From NCBI RefSeq assembly GCF_000420345.1, contig NZ_ATUT01000012.1, positions 1 to 63,488 of the forward strand: a DNA stretch of 63,488 nt, given 5' to 3'. The notes beneath the pieces are model-generated. The model worked only from the letters and a program-made list of their open reading frames with translations. It was not told the origin of the DNA and did not search any database. The DNA comes from Faecalicoccus pleomorphus DSM 20574 (GTDB lineage: Bacteria; Bacillota_I; Bacilli_A; Erysipelotrichales; Erysipelotrichaceae). Positions 8,291 through 17,273 of this stretch are shown piece by piece (position 1 is the first letter of the stretch; each line of letters opens with the position of its first letter). The position numbers and the translations under genes are program-made.

Positions 8291-9634
8291 ATGTCAATTC
8301 AATTACCGAAAAACTATATACAACAGATGAAAGAGCTTCTTAAAGATGAATTTGAAGCTTATATGCAAAGTTTTGAACAAGAACGCTATTATGGTTTGCG
8401 CATCAATACAAACAAAATCAGTGTAGAAGACTTTTTGAAAATATCTCCTTTTCAATTAAAACCAATTCCCTGGGCAGATAATGGCTTTTATTATCAAGGC
8501 AATCAAAAGCCTGCCAAGCATCCATATTATTATGCCGGTTTATACTACCTTCAGGAACCTTCGGCCATGTTGCCGGCACAAGTTTTGCCGATAGAAGAAG
8601 GTGAATATGTGTTAGATACTTGTGCTGCACCGGGTGGAAAAAGTACAGAGCTGGCAGCTAAATTACAGAATACTGGTTTATTATTATCCAATGATATCAG
8701 TACATCGCGCTGTCAGGGATTGATCAAAAACATTGAATTGTCTGGCTCTTACAATACTTGGGTATGTAGCGAAGATCTTGTAGATCTTTCAAAACGATTT
8801 AAAGAAACATTTGATAAGATTTTAGTGGATGCACCGTGTAGCGGAGAAGGGATGTTTCGAAAAGAGCCGCATTTAATCAGCAGCTGGCAAGAAAGAGATG
8901 ATACGTATTATCCACCCATTCAAAAAGACATTCTTTCCTGTGCCGTAGACATGTTGAAACCGGGAGGAAAAATCGTGTACTCGACATGCACTTTCTCAAT
9001 AAAGGAAAATGAAGAAGTCATTCAGGATGTATTGCAGCGACATTCCGATCTGCATCTAGTTCCTATTTCTAAAATGCCAGGCTTTGCAAGTGGCGTTGGC
9101 ATGGAAGAATGTGTGCGACTCTATCCTCATAAAATAAAAGGAGAAGGGCACTTTGTGGCTCTGTTACAAAAAGAGGGGGATGCTACTAAAAAGATCTGCA
9201 AAAAGGAGAACATTTCCTTACCGGAATCTTTTAAAGAATTTTTACAGATGTGTTCCTTTGATTTCTCTAAAGGGTGCTTTTCGATCAAAAACGATAAGAT
9301 CATCTGGAGTCCTCAACAGCTTTCTGAACAGAAAAGGTGGCGTTTATTACGTTCTGGTCTAATTTGTGGGGGAATCAAAAAAAACCATTTTGAACCAAGT
9401 CAGGCATTCGCCCTTGCCCTTAAAAAAGAGGAATTTAAGAATACGGCAGATTTATCTGTGGATGATCCAAGAGTGATTAAATATTTAAAAGGGGAAACGA
9501 TTGATATCAAAGATCAGGATACTACATCAAAAGGATGGATTTTAGTTTGTGTAGATGGATATCCATTAGGTTTTGGAAAGATAGATAAAGGAATCATAAA
9601 AAATAAATATGCGAAAGGATGGCGTTGGCAGTGA
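8291..9634 (+). CDS. NOL1/NOP2/Sun-family rRNA (cytosine-C5) methyltransferase, RsmF-like
   Basis: This 447-residue SAM-dependent RNA methyltransferase has the order LPAQVLPIEEGEYVLDTCAAPGGKSTELA (SAM site), then LVDAPCSGEGMFR with the motif IV Pro-Cys, then VYSTCTFSIKENEEV with the catalytic Cys. These two cysteines are diagnostic of m5C RNA methyltransferases. The C-terminal third (GLICGGIKKNHFEPSQAFALAL and GWILVCVDGYPLGFGK) matches the RsmF/YebU-type RNA-binding extension, so 16S rRNA is the likely target. The ATG at 8291 was chosen because AAAAGGAGAT ends about seven bases upstream. It overlaps the pseudouridine synthase gene by four bases. Confidence 0.9.
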   Translation: MSIQLPKNYIQQMKELLKDEFEAYMQSFEQERYYGLRINTNKISVEDFLKISPFQLKPIPWADNGFYYQGNQKPAKHPYYYAGLYYLQEPSAMLPAQVLPIEEGEYVLDTCAAPGGKSTELAAKLQNTGLLLSNDISTSRCQGLIKNIELSGSYNTWVCSEDLVDLSKRFKETFDKILVDAPCSGEGMFRKEPHLISSWQERDDTYYPPIQKDILSCAVDMLKPGGKIVYSTCTFSIKENEEVIQDVLQRHSDLHLVPISKMPGFASGVGMEECVRLYPHKIKGEGHFVALLQKEGDATKKICKKENISLPESFKEFLQMCSFDFSKGCFSIKNDKIIWSPQQLSEQKRWRLLRSGLICGGIKKNHFEPSQAFALALKKEEFKNTADLSVDDPRVIKYLKGETIDIKDQDTTSKGWILVCVDGYPLGFGKIDKGIIKNKYAKGWRWQ

Positions 9635-10323
9635 GACTGGATAAATTTCTTTCCCATATGGGATATGGAACTCGAAATGAAGTTAAAAACATCATCAAAA
9701 ACGGATGGGTGACGATTGAAGGTAAAACCATTAAAAAAGCAGATTTTCAAGTTAAAGAAGACCAAACGGTTTATGTGGATGATGTACCCGTCTCTTATGT
9801 TCGTTATGAGTATTATATTTTAAATAAGCCGGCTGGATATGTCAGTGCAACAGAAGATACTTTGCATCCTACAGTTATGGAATTAATCCCAAGTATTCGA
9901 AATGATCTCTATCCTGTTGGTCGTCTTGACCTGGATACGGAAGGCTTATTGTTGGTTTGTAACGATGGACAGCTCACCCATGAGCTTTTGTCTCCCAAAA
10001 AGCATGTTTTGAAAAAGTATTATGCAGAGTTTGAAGGAACCTTGCCGGAAAATGCTGTTGAAATCTTTGCTCAACCTATGGACTTAGATGACTTTATTAC
10101 CAAGCCTGCTAAATTGGAGGTTTTAGATCAAGATAAAGCGTATTTGACAATCAGTGAAGGAAAGTTCCATCAAGTGAAACGAATGTTTCTAAAGGTAGGT
10201 TGTGAAGTAACGTATTTACAAAGAGTATGTTTTGGACCATTGGAACTCAAAGACCTAGAAATTGGCCAAGCTAGAGCGCTTACACCGGAGGAGATAGAAT
10301 TGTTAAAAACACACAACGATTAA
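9631..10323 (+). CDS. 16S/23S rRNA pseudouridine synthase, RsuA/RluB family
   Basis: This protein of about 230 residues starts with an S4 RNA-binding domain (RLDKFLSHMGYGTRNEVKNIIKNGWVTI), followed by the RsuA-type catalytic domain with the motif PVGRLDLDTEGLLLVCNDG, in which the Asp is the nucleophile. I prefer the GTG start at 9631 over the ATG at 9619, because the AAAGG motif directly abuts that ATG but is well spaced for the GTG. The GTGA overlap with the upstream methyltransferase stop then gives classic coupling of two rRNA-modification genes. The exact uridine cannot be told from sequence. Confidence 0.88.
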   Translation: MRLDKFLSHMGYGTRNEVKNIIKNGWVTIEGKTIKKADFQVKEDQTVYVDDVPVSYVRYEYYILNKPAGYVSATEDTLHPTVMELIPSIRNDLYPVGRLDLDTEGLLLVCNDGQLTHELLSPKKHVLKKYYAEFEGTLPENAVEIFAQPMDLDDFITKPAKLEVLDQDKAYLTISEGKFHQVKRMFLKVGCEVTYLQRVCFGPLELKDLEIGQARALTPEEIELLKTHND

Positions 10324-10385
10324 ATATTTATTTAATGTTTATGTAAATTTTGATGTTTATATAAATCCAATAGGGGTTCTAAAAA

Positions 10386-10438
10386 TTTACAAAATCTCCT
10401 AAATCAATTATAATAACCACGCATTTTGTGTTTAGGAG
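10386..10438 (+). promoter_or_regulatory. pnuC promoter flanked by an inverted repeat
   Basis: TTTACA (10386-10391) and TATAAT (10409-10414) with a 17-base spacer form a strong promoter. CTCCTAAA (10396-10403) in the spacer is the exact inverted partner of TTTAGGAG (10431-10438) in the early transcript. The arms straddle the -10 box, which suggests an operator for an NAD-responsive or other repressor. The AGTTTTT after the right arm could make it terminator-like, but the left arm lies upstream of the start site. Confidence 0.6.
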
Positions 10439-10472
10439 AGTTTTTATTGAATTCAACGGAGGGAGATTTTGT

Positions 10473-11702
10473 ATGATTCAGTTTTTTCAAAAAAATATAG
10501 AACCAAATAAAAAATTAAAGACTTTCGAAATAATTGTCCTAATTCTATTGATCATAGGGTCTATTGTTTCGTATGGAGTAGGATTATCTAAAGTGCATTC
10601 GAATGTAGGCAATCTTCAATTTGTTCAAAGTTTGCAAATGACACGTGATACGGAACTGGAAGATTACGATGGTGAAGAAAATGCGATGTGTGATGTAACA
10701 TATCGAAATGGTGATAAAGAATTGGTTATTACGCTACCTTATGAAGAGTATGAGCAGCTAGATTCTGAAACCATTACTGCATATGAGTTTGAAAGTGCTA
10801 ATGGAACGAAGCTTTATTTTGATCATGAAGATGTCAGTCAACAAGAGGCACAGTATTCTTATGAGCAGACAATGGCCAATCAGTCCATGCCGATCTTTAA
10901 CTTTGCCAATGCATCGATCATTCTGGTCTTGTCTCTTTTGATCATGATGTTGTTTTCAAGACAATTTACGACCTATGAGAAATCTTGGTTTATGTCAATC
11001 ATGGTGTTGGCTACCATATTCTCTGTGTTATTCCCGGAAGAAAGTGCAAATGGAATCAATGGAATATTGATCATGTTGTTGTATCTGTTAGATACGTTCT
11101 TAAATATTTTGTGTGAACTTCTAATATCAAAACAATCCAGGTATAATTTCTTGGTTTCAGTGTTAGTGGAAATCACCGAAATTGTCATGTCTCTAGTCTT
11201 GATGTATCGTTTTGCGACACTGGCAACGACATTGTTGTTCTGGTTGCCGATCGACATCATCAGTTACATCAACTGGTCAAGGCATAAGGATGAAAAAGAA
11301 AGTGAATTAACGGTTGTTCGCCGCTTAAAAGGATGGCAGGAAGTGCTGGTGATTGCCGGAATTATCGTATGGACAGTAGTCATTGGATACTTTATCAGTG
11401 GATTGGATATCACAACGGATTTCTATCATAACCAAACACTGGAAACAGCGGTTGTCTATATTGATGCTTGTGCCTCGGCTGTGGGTATTGCCAATGGATT
11501 GTTTATCTTTTTCAGATTCAGAGAACAATGGATTGCCTGGTATATTTGTGCGGCTTTAGAAGCAGTGATCAACATTATTTCCGGACAGTACGTGTTGTTG
11601 ATCCTAAAACTGGGATACTTTACCAATACAACATACGGATATATTAAATGGAGCAAATATATCAAATCCCATCAGGAACAGGAGAAACTATCGATCTTCT
11701 GA
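10473..11702 (+). CDS. pnuC: PnuC-family nicotinamide riboside/NMN transporter with extra N-terminal domain
   Basis: This 409-residue membrane protein imports a pyridine-nucleotide precursor for NAD synthesis. The C-terminal about 250 residues show PnuC features: a run of hydrophobic helices, the WIAWYICAALEAVINI segment and the family-typical NTTYGYIKWSKY end. Unusually, residues 15-140 add one membrane helix (IIVLILLIIGSIVSYGVGL) and a polar region rich in Asp and Glu that is probably outside the cell. Classic PnuC is only about 230 residues. The ATG at 10473 follows ACGGAGGGAG. An in-frame upstream start would fall on the inverted repeat of the promoter. Confidence 0.83.
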   Translation: MIQFFQKNIEPNKKLKTFEIIVLILLIIGSIVSYGVGLSKVHSNVGNLQFVQSLQMTRDTELEDYDGEENAMCDVTYRNGDKELVITLPYEEYEQLDSETITAYEFESANGTKLYFDHEDVSQQEAQYSYEQTMANQSMPIFNFANASIILVLSLLIMMLFSRQFTTYEKSWFMSIMVLATIFSVLFPEESANGINGILIMLLYLLDTFLNILCELLISKQSRYNFLVSVLVEITEIVMSLVLMYRFATLATTLLFWLPIDIISYINWSRHKDEKESELTVVRRLKGWQEVLVIAGIIVWTVVIGYFISGLDITTDFYHNQTLETAVVYIDACASAVGIANGLFIFFRFREQWIAWYICAALEAVINIISGQYVLLILKLGYFTNTTYGYIKWSKYIKSHQEQEKLSIF

Positions 11703-11709
11703 TAAATTC

Positions 11710-11738
11710 TTGAGGATATGATTTAGAACTGATACAAT
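11710..11738 (+). promoter_or_regulatory. efp promoter
   Basis: TTGAGG (11710-11715) and TACAAT (11733-11738) with a 17-base spacer lie 36 bases before the efp start codon. Confidence 0.7.
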
Positions 11739-11774
11739 AAACTATGTAGAAAATAAGAAATGGGAGTGAAAATT

Positions 11775-12332
11775 ATGGCTATTTCTGCAGGAGATTTTAG
11801 AACAGGATTAACATTGATCGTAGATGGAGATCCATGGCAGGTTTTAGATTTTCAACATGTAAAACCGGGAAAGGGAGCTGCCATCTTAAAAACAAAGATG
11901 AAAAACTTAAAAACAGGCAATACACAAGAACGAAATTTTAACGCTTCAACAAAATTTGAACAGGCACAAATTTCTAAGAAGACAGCACAGTACTCTTACC
12001 AGGCCGATAATACTTACTATTTTATGGATATGGAAACATACGATACTTATGAACTGAGTGAAGATCAGGTTGGATTCAATAAATATTTTATCGTGGAAGG
12101 GGCAGAAGTTTCTCTGATGTTCTTTGAAGGGGACTTGTTATCTGTATCCGTTCCGGAAAAAGTTGAATTGACAGTAGCTGAAACAGATGCGGCCATCAAG
12201 GGAGCACCGTCTAACCAGACCAAAGATGCAGTGACCGATACAGGACTTTCATTGCGAGTTCCACAGTTCATCGAACCAGGCGAAAAAATCATTGTATTCT
12301 CAACGGATGGGAAGTATGCAGGAAGAGCTTAA
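11775..12332 (+). CDS. efp: Translation elongation factor P
   Basis: This 185-residue factor has the usual EF-P length and resolves ribosomes stalled at polyproline. The N-terminal KOW-like domain carries the modified-lysine loop KPGKGAAILKTKMKNL (Lys about residue 32), and the C-terminus ends in the OB-fold motif FIEPGEKIIVFSTDGKYAGRA. The ATG at 11775 follows GGGAGTG. No EpmA/EpmB or EarP modification gene is nearby, as expected for Bacillota. Its own terminator overlaps the stop codon. Confidence 0.95.
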   Translation: MAISAGDFRTGLTLIVDGDPWQVLDFQHVKPGKGAAILKTKMKNLKTGNTQERNFNASTKFEQAQISKKTAQYSYQADNTYYFMDMETYDTYELSEDQVGFNKYFIVEGAEVSLMFFEGDLLSVSVPEKVELTVAETDAAIKGAPSNQTKDAVTDTGLSLRVPQFIEPGEKIIVFSTDGKYAGRA

Positions 12333-12347
12333 TTGGCTCTTCTTTTT
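12322..12347 (+). terminator. efp terminator overlapping the stop codon
   Basis: GAAGAGC (12322-12328) pairs perfectly with GCTCTTC (12336-12342) and is followed by five T. The TAA stop of efp (12330-12332) lies in the seven-base loop, so a ribosome reaching the stop would cover the hairpin. Confidence 0.85.
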
Positions 12348-12353
12348 CACATT

Positions 12354-13100
12354 ATGAACAAAGTTGTTTTAATTACCGGCGGGGCTTGTGGTATCGGCAG
12401 AGCTATCGCCTTGGAATTAGCCAAAAATAAATATGATATCGTGATCAATTATCTGACTTCAAAAAAAGCAGCACTATCTTTAGAAAAAGAAATCGTGCAA
12501 ACCTATAGAGTGCGTTGCATGTCAATTTGTGCAGATGTTTCTGATGTGGAACAGGTCGATCAGATGGTGACAAAAATAGAGGAAGAATTGGGCGGTGTTG
12601 ATATCCTGATCAATAATGCGGCAATCGATCTTTCTAATTTATTTCATTTGAAGAATGCAGAGGAATTTCGTCGAACACTGGATGTGAATGTGGTTGGTGC
12701 TTTTAACTGCAGCAAACGTGTATATCGATATATGTTGGATCAGGAGTATGGTCGGATCATAAACATTGCTTCTACAAATGGGATCAATACATATTATCCG
12801 ATGTGTATCGATTATGATGCTTCCAAAGCAGCTTTGATTTCTGTAACGCATAATTTAGCTTTTGAGTTTGCTCCCTATATTCATGTGAATTGTATTGCGC
12901 CGGGATTTATCGGAACAGAAAATGAGTTGGATGGCTATGATGAAGAATTTTTAAAGGAAGAAGTGGAGAAAATAATGGTAAAGCGATATGGAGATCCAAA
13001 GGAAGTAGCCTATCTTGTAAAGTTTTTGATCAGTGAGGAAGCAGATTATATAAACAATACTGTCATACGAATCGATGGCGGCCAGGTAGGCAGTTGCTAA
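12354..13100 (+). CDS. Short-chain dehydrogenase/reductase, FabG-like
   Basis: This 248-residue classical SDR has the NAD(P)-binding TGGACGIG near the N-terminus, NNAA, the catalytic Ser of IASTNG and the YDASKAA Tyr-Lys pair. It is closest in pattern to 3-oxoacyl-ACP reductases, but the FabG-type function is not proven by context because no fatty acid genes adjoin it. The start is odd. The ATG at 12354 fits the Rossmann N-terminus but has no Shine-Dalgarno, and the efp terminator lies directly upstream, so expression may be weak or depend on read-through. A TTG at 12333 is an unlikely alternative. Confidence 0.85.
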   Translation: MNKVVLITGGACGIGRAIALELAKNKYDIVINYLTSKKAALSLEKEIVQTYRVRCMSICADVSDVEQVDQMVTKIEEELGGVDILINNAAIDLSNLFHLKNAEEFRRTLDVNVVGAFNCSKRVYRYMLDQEYGRIINIASTNGINTYYPMCIDYDASKAALISVTHNLAFEFAPYIHVNCIAPGFIGTENELDGYDEEFLKEEVEKIMVKRYGDPKEVAYLVKFLISEEADYINNTVIRIDGGQVGSC

Positions 13101-13378
13101 AACGAAGATGGGATATATCAAACTTTTTAATGATTGAGATTTCTTGTCTATAAATTTTGATGTTTCGAGTATAACTGAGTTAAATTTCAAACAAATTGAG
13201 AAAATACTTTTTGAATAAAAACTTTTTCTATTTCTTTTTAAATTCAATCTAAACAAACAACACACCACGTCGCACTCTCTCATAGAGCGAGGGATAGAAA
13301 TGTTGACTTGATGATGACTATACATAGATGTACGAATTAAAACATTAAATGATCCCAACAAATGAATTATCACATAAG
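13101..13378. other. Intergenic stretch without a convincing gene
   Basis: About 280 AT-rich bases lie between the SDR gene and the terminator hairpin at 13379. A long minus-strand open frame here (12951-13487) has biased composition, no family signal and no ribosome site, so it is treated as spurious. TTGACT at 13303 has no matching -10. Nothing further could be supported. Confidence 0.5.
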
Positions 13379-13403
13379 AAATGCACTTTTTGTGCATTTT
13401 TTT
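13379..13403 (+). terminator. Intrinsic terminator upstream of the polyamine operon
   Basis: AAATGCAC (13379-13386) and GTGCATTT (13392-13399) form a perfect stem with a T5 loop, followed by a T run to 13403. It lies 280 bases after the SDR stop, so it either ends a long 3' UTR or an unannotated transcript. Confidence 0.8.
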
Positions 13404-13413
13404 CATCTTTGTA

Positions 13414-13441
13414 TTGATTCCTTCTTTAAACCATGTATAAT
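13414..13441 (+). promoter_or_regulatory. Promoter of the regulator-potABCD operon
   Basis: TTGATT (13414-13419) and TATAAT (13436-13441) are separated by 16 bases, 59 bases upstream of the regulator start. Confidence 0.7.
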
Positions 13442-13499
13442 ATTTTTGTTTCTTTAAATAAACTAAAAGTTTAGTATCAGAAAACAAAGAGGTGATATC

Positions 13500-14033
13500 A
13501 TGAAGATAGGTGCCAAAATCAAAGAATTAAGAACACGTAATGGTCTGACACTGGAAGAACTAGCTTCCCGCAGTGAACTGACCAAAGGATTTTTGTCGCA
13601 GTTAGAAAGAGATTTGACATCACCTAGTATCTCTACCTTAGAAGATATATTAGAAGCTCTAGGTACAAATTTAAGTGAGTTTTTTCAATCTACACCGGAA
13701 CAACAAATCACCTTTGGTAAAAATGATTTCTTTGTGGACGAAAGAGATGAGCATACCGTTGAATGGATCGTTCCCAATGCACAGAAAAATGAAATGGAGC
13801 CTATACGCATCACGATTCATCCTGGATGTACTTCCTTTATTATGAAGGCAAACGAAGGTCAGGAATTTGGCTATGTACTCAATGGGCAGGTAGAGCTTGT
13901 CATCGGTAAAAAAGTGTATTCTATGAAGGCAAAAGAAACATTTTATCTGAACGGAGCACGAAGCCATTTTATTCGAAACAAAGGCAAAAAAGATGCGGTT
14001 CTATTGTGGATTGCAACACCACCGATGTTTTAA
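13500..14033 (+). CDS. XRE-family regulator with C-terminal cupin domain
   Basis: This 177-residue protein has an N-terminal helix-turn-helix (LRTRNGLTLEELASRSELTKGFLSQLERDLTSPS, residues 10-43) and a C-terminal cupin barrel (HPGCTSFIMKANEGQEFGYVLNGQVELVIGKK). This architecture is shared with PuuR-type polyamine-responsive regulators. It is the first gene of the potABCD operon, starting behind AAAGAGGTGAT and ending 22 bases before potA. It most likely senses a polyamine or related small molecule through the cupin domain and controls its own operon. The effector is inferred from context only. Confidence 0.88.
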   Translation: MKIGAKIKELRTRNGLTLEELASRSELTKGFLSQLERDLTSPSISTLEDILEALGTNLSEFFQSTPEQQITFGKNDFFVDERDEHTVEWIVPNAQKNEMEPIRITIHPGCTSFIMKANEGQEFGYVLNGQVELVIGKKVYSMKAKETFYLNGARSHFIRNKGKKDAVLLWIATPPMF

Positions 14034-14055
14034 CAGAAAGGGGAATTGACAGATT

Positions 14056-15636
14056 ATGGAGAATGAAAGAAGAAAATTGATCCAATTTCAGAATATCGTA
14101 AAAGATTTTGACGGACAGATCGTTTTAAAAGGGATTGATTTGGATATTTATGAGAATGAATTTGTGACACTGTTAGGACCCAGTGGTTGCGGAAAGACAA
14201 CCTTATTAAGAATTTTAGGAGGATTTCTGGAACCGACAGAAGGCCATGTGATCTTTGATGGACATGATATTTTAAAATTGCCTCCTTATAAAAGAGAATT
14301 AAATACAGTTTTTCAAAAATATGCTCTTTTTCCGCATATGAATGTATATGACAATATAGCCTTTGGCTTGAAGATCAAAAAAATGTCAAAGGATATTATT
14401 GAACAAAAAGTCATGAAAATGTTGAAATTGATCAATCTGGAAGGTTATGAGAAAAAGAATGTTACTTTGCTTTCCGGTGGGCAACAACAGCGTGTTGCGA
14501 TTGCCCGTGCTTTAGTCAATGAACCATCTGTTCTTTTGTTGGATGAGCCGTTAGGAGCCTTAGATCTAAAGCTTCGAAAAGAAATGCAGTATGAGTTGAA
14601 ACGTATCCAACAGGAAGTAGGAATCACCTTTATTTATGTAACACATGATCAGGAAGAAGCTTTGACGATGTCCGATAAGATCGTTGTGATGAAAGACGGG
14701 GAGATTCAACAAGCCGGCACACCACAAGATATCTACAATGAACCGGTAAATCGATATGTAGCTAACTTTATCGGAGAAAGTAATATTGTGCCTGGGCGTA
14801 TGCTGGAAGATAAAAAAGTTCGATTTGATGACATAACATTTGACTGTGTGGATGTCGGTTTCAAGGAAAATGAGCCGGTTGATGTTGTGATCCGTCCGGA
14901 AGATATTGACATTGTTTCTGCTGAGCAAGGTAAAATGACTGGAACAGTGGAAAGTGTTCTCTTTAAAGGAGTTCACTATGAAGTGATGGTGGAGACTGTT
15001 CCCGGAACACATGTTACGGTAAATATGCATGTTCGAAAAAATGAAAATATCTATAGTGAAGATCGAAAAGAGGCTATCAGCGCCAATGACTTTTATCTGG
15101 ATCTGGAAGATATGAAAGATATCGACGATAAAGAAATTGTAGCTCGTGCGGATGCGCAGGCTTGGAATCCAGAGACAGAAGAATATATTTCAATTAAAGT
15201 TGATACCGATCTCAAAGAGGAGATCGGAGAATATGCGGTTACCTTCTCTACTAACTCCGGAACGCAGGTCACAAGAAAAATTTGGGTTGTGGATCAGCGC
15301 GTTGTTGAGAATAAAAAGGCGAATGAAGCTGTCAGTGCTTTTAACTTCTTTAAATCAAAAGATGAAATCTTAGAATCGCCGGCCTTGGATACGGATTTAA
15401 AAACTTGGGCCAATGCACAGGGATGGAAGCTGGATAATGAAGAAGAAGGCATCGATCTAAGCGTAGATTATGACTTTGATCCGGAAACGATAACGGAAGG
15501 AATTTACAAGGTTACATTCTGGACAACAGGACGTGAATTTAAGATTCATACAACAGATTTTGTGGAAGAAGGCAAAGAGGTCGGCTTAACTTTCTTCCCG
15601 GAAGATATTCATGTTATGGAGAAGATGGAGTTTTAA
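14056..15636 (+). CDS. potA: Spermidine/putrescine ABC transporter ATP-binding protein PotA, with repeat insertion
   Basis: This 526-residue ATPase energises polyamine import and is about 150 residues longer than usual PotA. The ATPase part is standard: Walker A GPSGCGKT at 41-48, Q-loop [20 protein letters not shown], signature LSGGQ near 140, Walker [12 protein letters not shown] and the H-loop THDQ. The C-terminal TOBE domain begins normally (VIRPEDIDI) and ends normally ([15 protein letters not shown]). Between these, residues about 342-501 are an insertion of two related units of roughly 75 residues, each containing SA-F, a WA/AQ-W motif and a Y-VTF-T core like Ig-fold surface repeats. 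The insertion should be cytoplasmic, which is unusual for such repeats. Confidence 0.92.
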   Translation: MENERRKLIQFQNIVKDFDGQIVLKGIDLDIYENEFVTLLGPSGCGKTTLLRILGGFLEPTEGHVIFDGHDILKLPPYKRELNTVFQKYALFPHMNVYDNIAFGLKIKKMSKDIIEQKVMKMLKLINLEGYEKKNVTLLSGGQQQRVAIARALVNEPSVLLLDEPLGALDLKLRKEMQYELKRIQQEVGITFIYVTHDQEEALTMSDKIVVMKDGEIQQAGTPQDIYNEPVNRYVANFIGESNIVPGRMLEDKKVRFDDITFDCVDVGFKENEPVDVVIRPEDIDIVSAEQGKMTGTVESVLFKGVHYEVMVETVPGTHVTVNMHVRKNENIYSEDRKEAISANDFYLDLEDMKDIDDKEIVARADAQAWNPETEEYISIKVDTDLKEEIGEYAVTFSTNSGTQVTRKIWVVDQRVVENKKANEAVSAFNFFKSKDEILESPALDTDLKTWANAQGWKLDNEEEGIDLSVDYDFDPETITEGIYKVTFWTTGREFKIHTTDFVEEGKEVGLTFFPEDIHVMEKMEF

Positions 15637-16470
15637 ATGAAACGTTTTTCACAATTGGCCATTCCGTATGTAGTTTGGGTTATTTTGATGATTTTGTTGC
15701 CAATGTTGTTGATATTGTTTTACGCGTTTACCACACAAGGAAACGAAATTGTCAACTTTACCTTTACGTTTGACCATTTTATTCGTTTTTTTACCGACCA
15801 TGACTTTTTATTGATTTTATGGAGATCTTTAGTTATTGCGTTTAAAACCACTGTGATTTGTGTGTTGTTAGGGTATCCGATTGCGTATTTTATTGCGCGA
15901 AGTTCAGATCGGGTTCGAAATATCCTGGTACTGGCTATTACATTACCAACCTGGATCAATATGCTGGTGCGAACCTATTCCTGGATTGGGCTTCTTTCGG
16001 AAGGGGGTATTCTACAAAACTTGTTTGGATTGCAAGATACAGAGCTTCTTTATACAGAAGGGGCTGTACTGCTGGGAATGGTTTATAACTTTATTCCATT
16101 TATGATCTTGCAGATCAATACTTCTCTTTGTAAGATGGATTCTTCATTGCTGGAAGCCAGTGCTGATCTTGGTGCCAATAAGCTGCAGACGTTTTTGCGC
16201 GTAACTTTCCCATTGTCGCTTTCTGGCGTGATCAGTGGAATTGCCTTAGTATTCTTACCGGCTGTAAGTTCCTTCTTTATTCCAAAACTGTTAGGAGGCG
16301 GACAGTTCTTCCTGATCGGTAATGTGATTGAAAACCAGTTTATTACGGTTGGTGAGTGGAACTTCGGTAGTGCTATTTCCATGATCATGGCCGTGATCAT
16401 GATGCTTTGTATGTATCTGATCCGTCGTGTGGATGAGCATAATAACGGAGGGAGGCAGAAGAAGGCATGA
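15637..16470 (+). CDS. potB: Spermidine/putrescine ABC transporter permease PotB
   Basis: This 277-residue permease has about six membrane helices and forms the channel with PotC. It opens with a signal-anchor helix (YVVWVILMILLPMLLILFYAF). The cytoplasmic coupling loop LLEASADLGANKLQTFLRVTFPLSLSG carries the EAA motif of binding-protein-dependent permeases. The ATG directly follows the potA stop codon with no spacer, which implies tight coupling, and its 3' end overlaps potC by four bases. Confidence 0.93.
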   Translation: MKRFSQLAIPYVVWVILMILLPMLLILFYAFTTQGNEIVNFTFTFDHFIRFFTDHDFLLILWRSLVIAFKTTVICVLLGYPIAYFIARSSDRVRNILVLAITLPTWINMLVRTYSWIGLLSEGGILQNLFGLQDTELLYTEGAVLLGMVYNFIPFMILQINTSLCKMDSSLLEASADLGANKLQTFLRVTFPLSLSGVISGIALVFLPAVSSFFIPKLLGGGQFFLIGNVIENQFITVGEWNFGSAISMIMAVIMMLCMYLIRRVDEHNNGGRQKKA

Positions 16471-17273
16471 AAAAAGAAAAACGCATTTTTGGTAAAGTGC
16501 TGATGGTGCTTTCTTTATTGTTCTTCTACGTTCCGATTTTATATATGATCGTATTTTCTTTCAATTCAGGACGATCTTTGACGAATTTTGAAGGTTTCAG
16601 TCTTCGCTGGTATGAGCACATGTTACAAAATCGTGACATGATGGAATCACTTTATACAACGATTACGATTGCTTTGTTAGCAACAGTAGTATCAACGCTT
16701 TTAGGAACCATCAGTGCCATCGGACTTTCAAAAAGCCGAAAGTTTCTACAAAAAATCATCTTACAGCTGAATGATTTCCCCATCATGAATCCAGAAATCG
16801 TGACCGCAATCGGATTTATGTTGTTGTTTATCACATTCCATGTTGAAAAAGGATATATGACGATGCTTTTAGCGCATATAGCCTTTTGTACGCCATATGT
16901 GATTTTAAGTGTCATGCCTAAAATTCGCTCATTAGATCCAAATTTGGCGGATGCGGCTATGGATTTAGGAGCTACACCGTGGCAGGCGTTGATCAAAGTG
17001 CTTGTACCGCAGATTATGCCGGGTATCGTTTCGGGAGCTTTGATCGCATTTACAATGTCGTTTGATGATTTCATCATTTCCTATTTTGTAACGGGTGGAG
17101 GCGTAAAAAACTTAAGTATTATGGTTTACACCATGAGCAAGCGCATCAATCCAAGCATCAATGCAATATCTACACTGGTTGTAGTATTGATAACGGTAGT
17201 CCTTGTGATTATCAATGTAGTACCTATGATTAAGGAGAGAAGGGAGAAAAAACATGAAAAAATTATTGGCTAG
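16467..17273 (+). CDS. potC: Spermidine/putrescine ABC transporter permease PotC
   Basis: This 268-residue second permease subunit has several hydrophobic helices and the EAA coupling loop DAAMDLGATPWQALIKVLVPQIMPGI. The later segment SFDDFIISYFVTGGGVKNL is strongly typical of PotC. It overlaps potB by four bases (ATGA) and potD by 20 bases. Confidence 0.94.
   Translation: MKKEKRIFGKVLMVLSLLFFYVPILYMIVFSFNSGRSLTNFEGFSLRWYEHMLQNRDMMESLYTTITIALLATVVSTLLGTISAIGLSKSRKFLQKIILQLNDFPIMNPEIVTAIGFMLLFITFHVEKGYMTMLLAHIAFCTPYVILSVMPKIRSLDPNLADAAMDLGATPWQALIKVLVPQIMPGIVSGALIAFTMSFDDFIISYFVTGGGVKNLSIMVYTMSKRINPSINAISTLVVVLITVVLVIINVVPMIKERREKKHEKIIG

Noticed and set aside
12951-13487. 178-codon minus-strand open frame
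   Set aside because: It overlaps the end of the SDR gene, has biased composition, no ribosome site and no family signal; taken as spurious.
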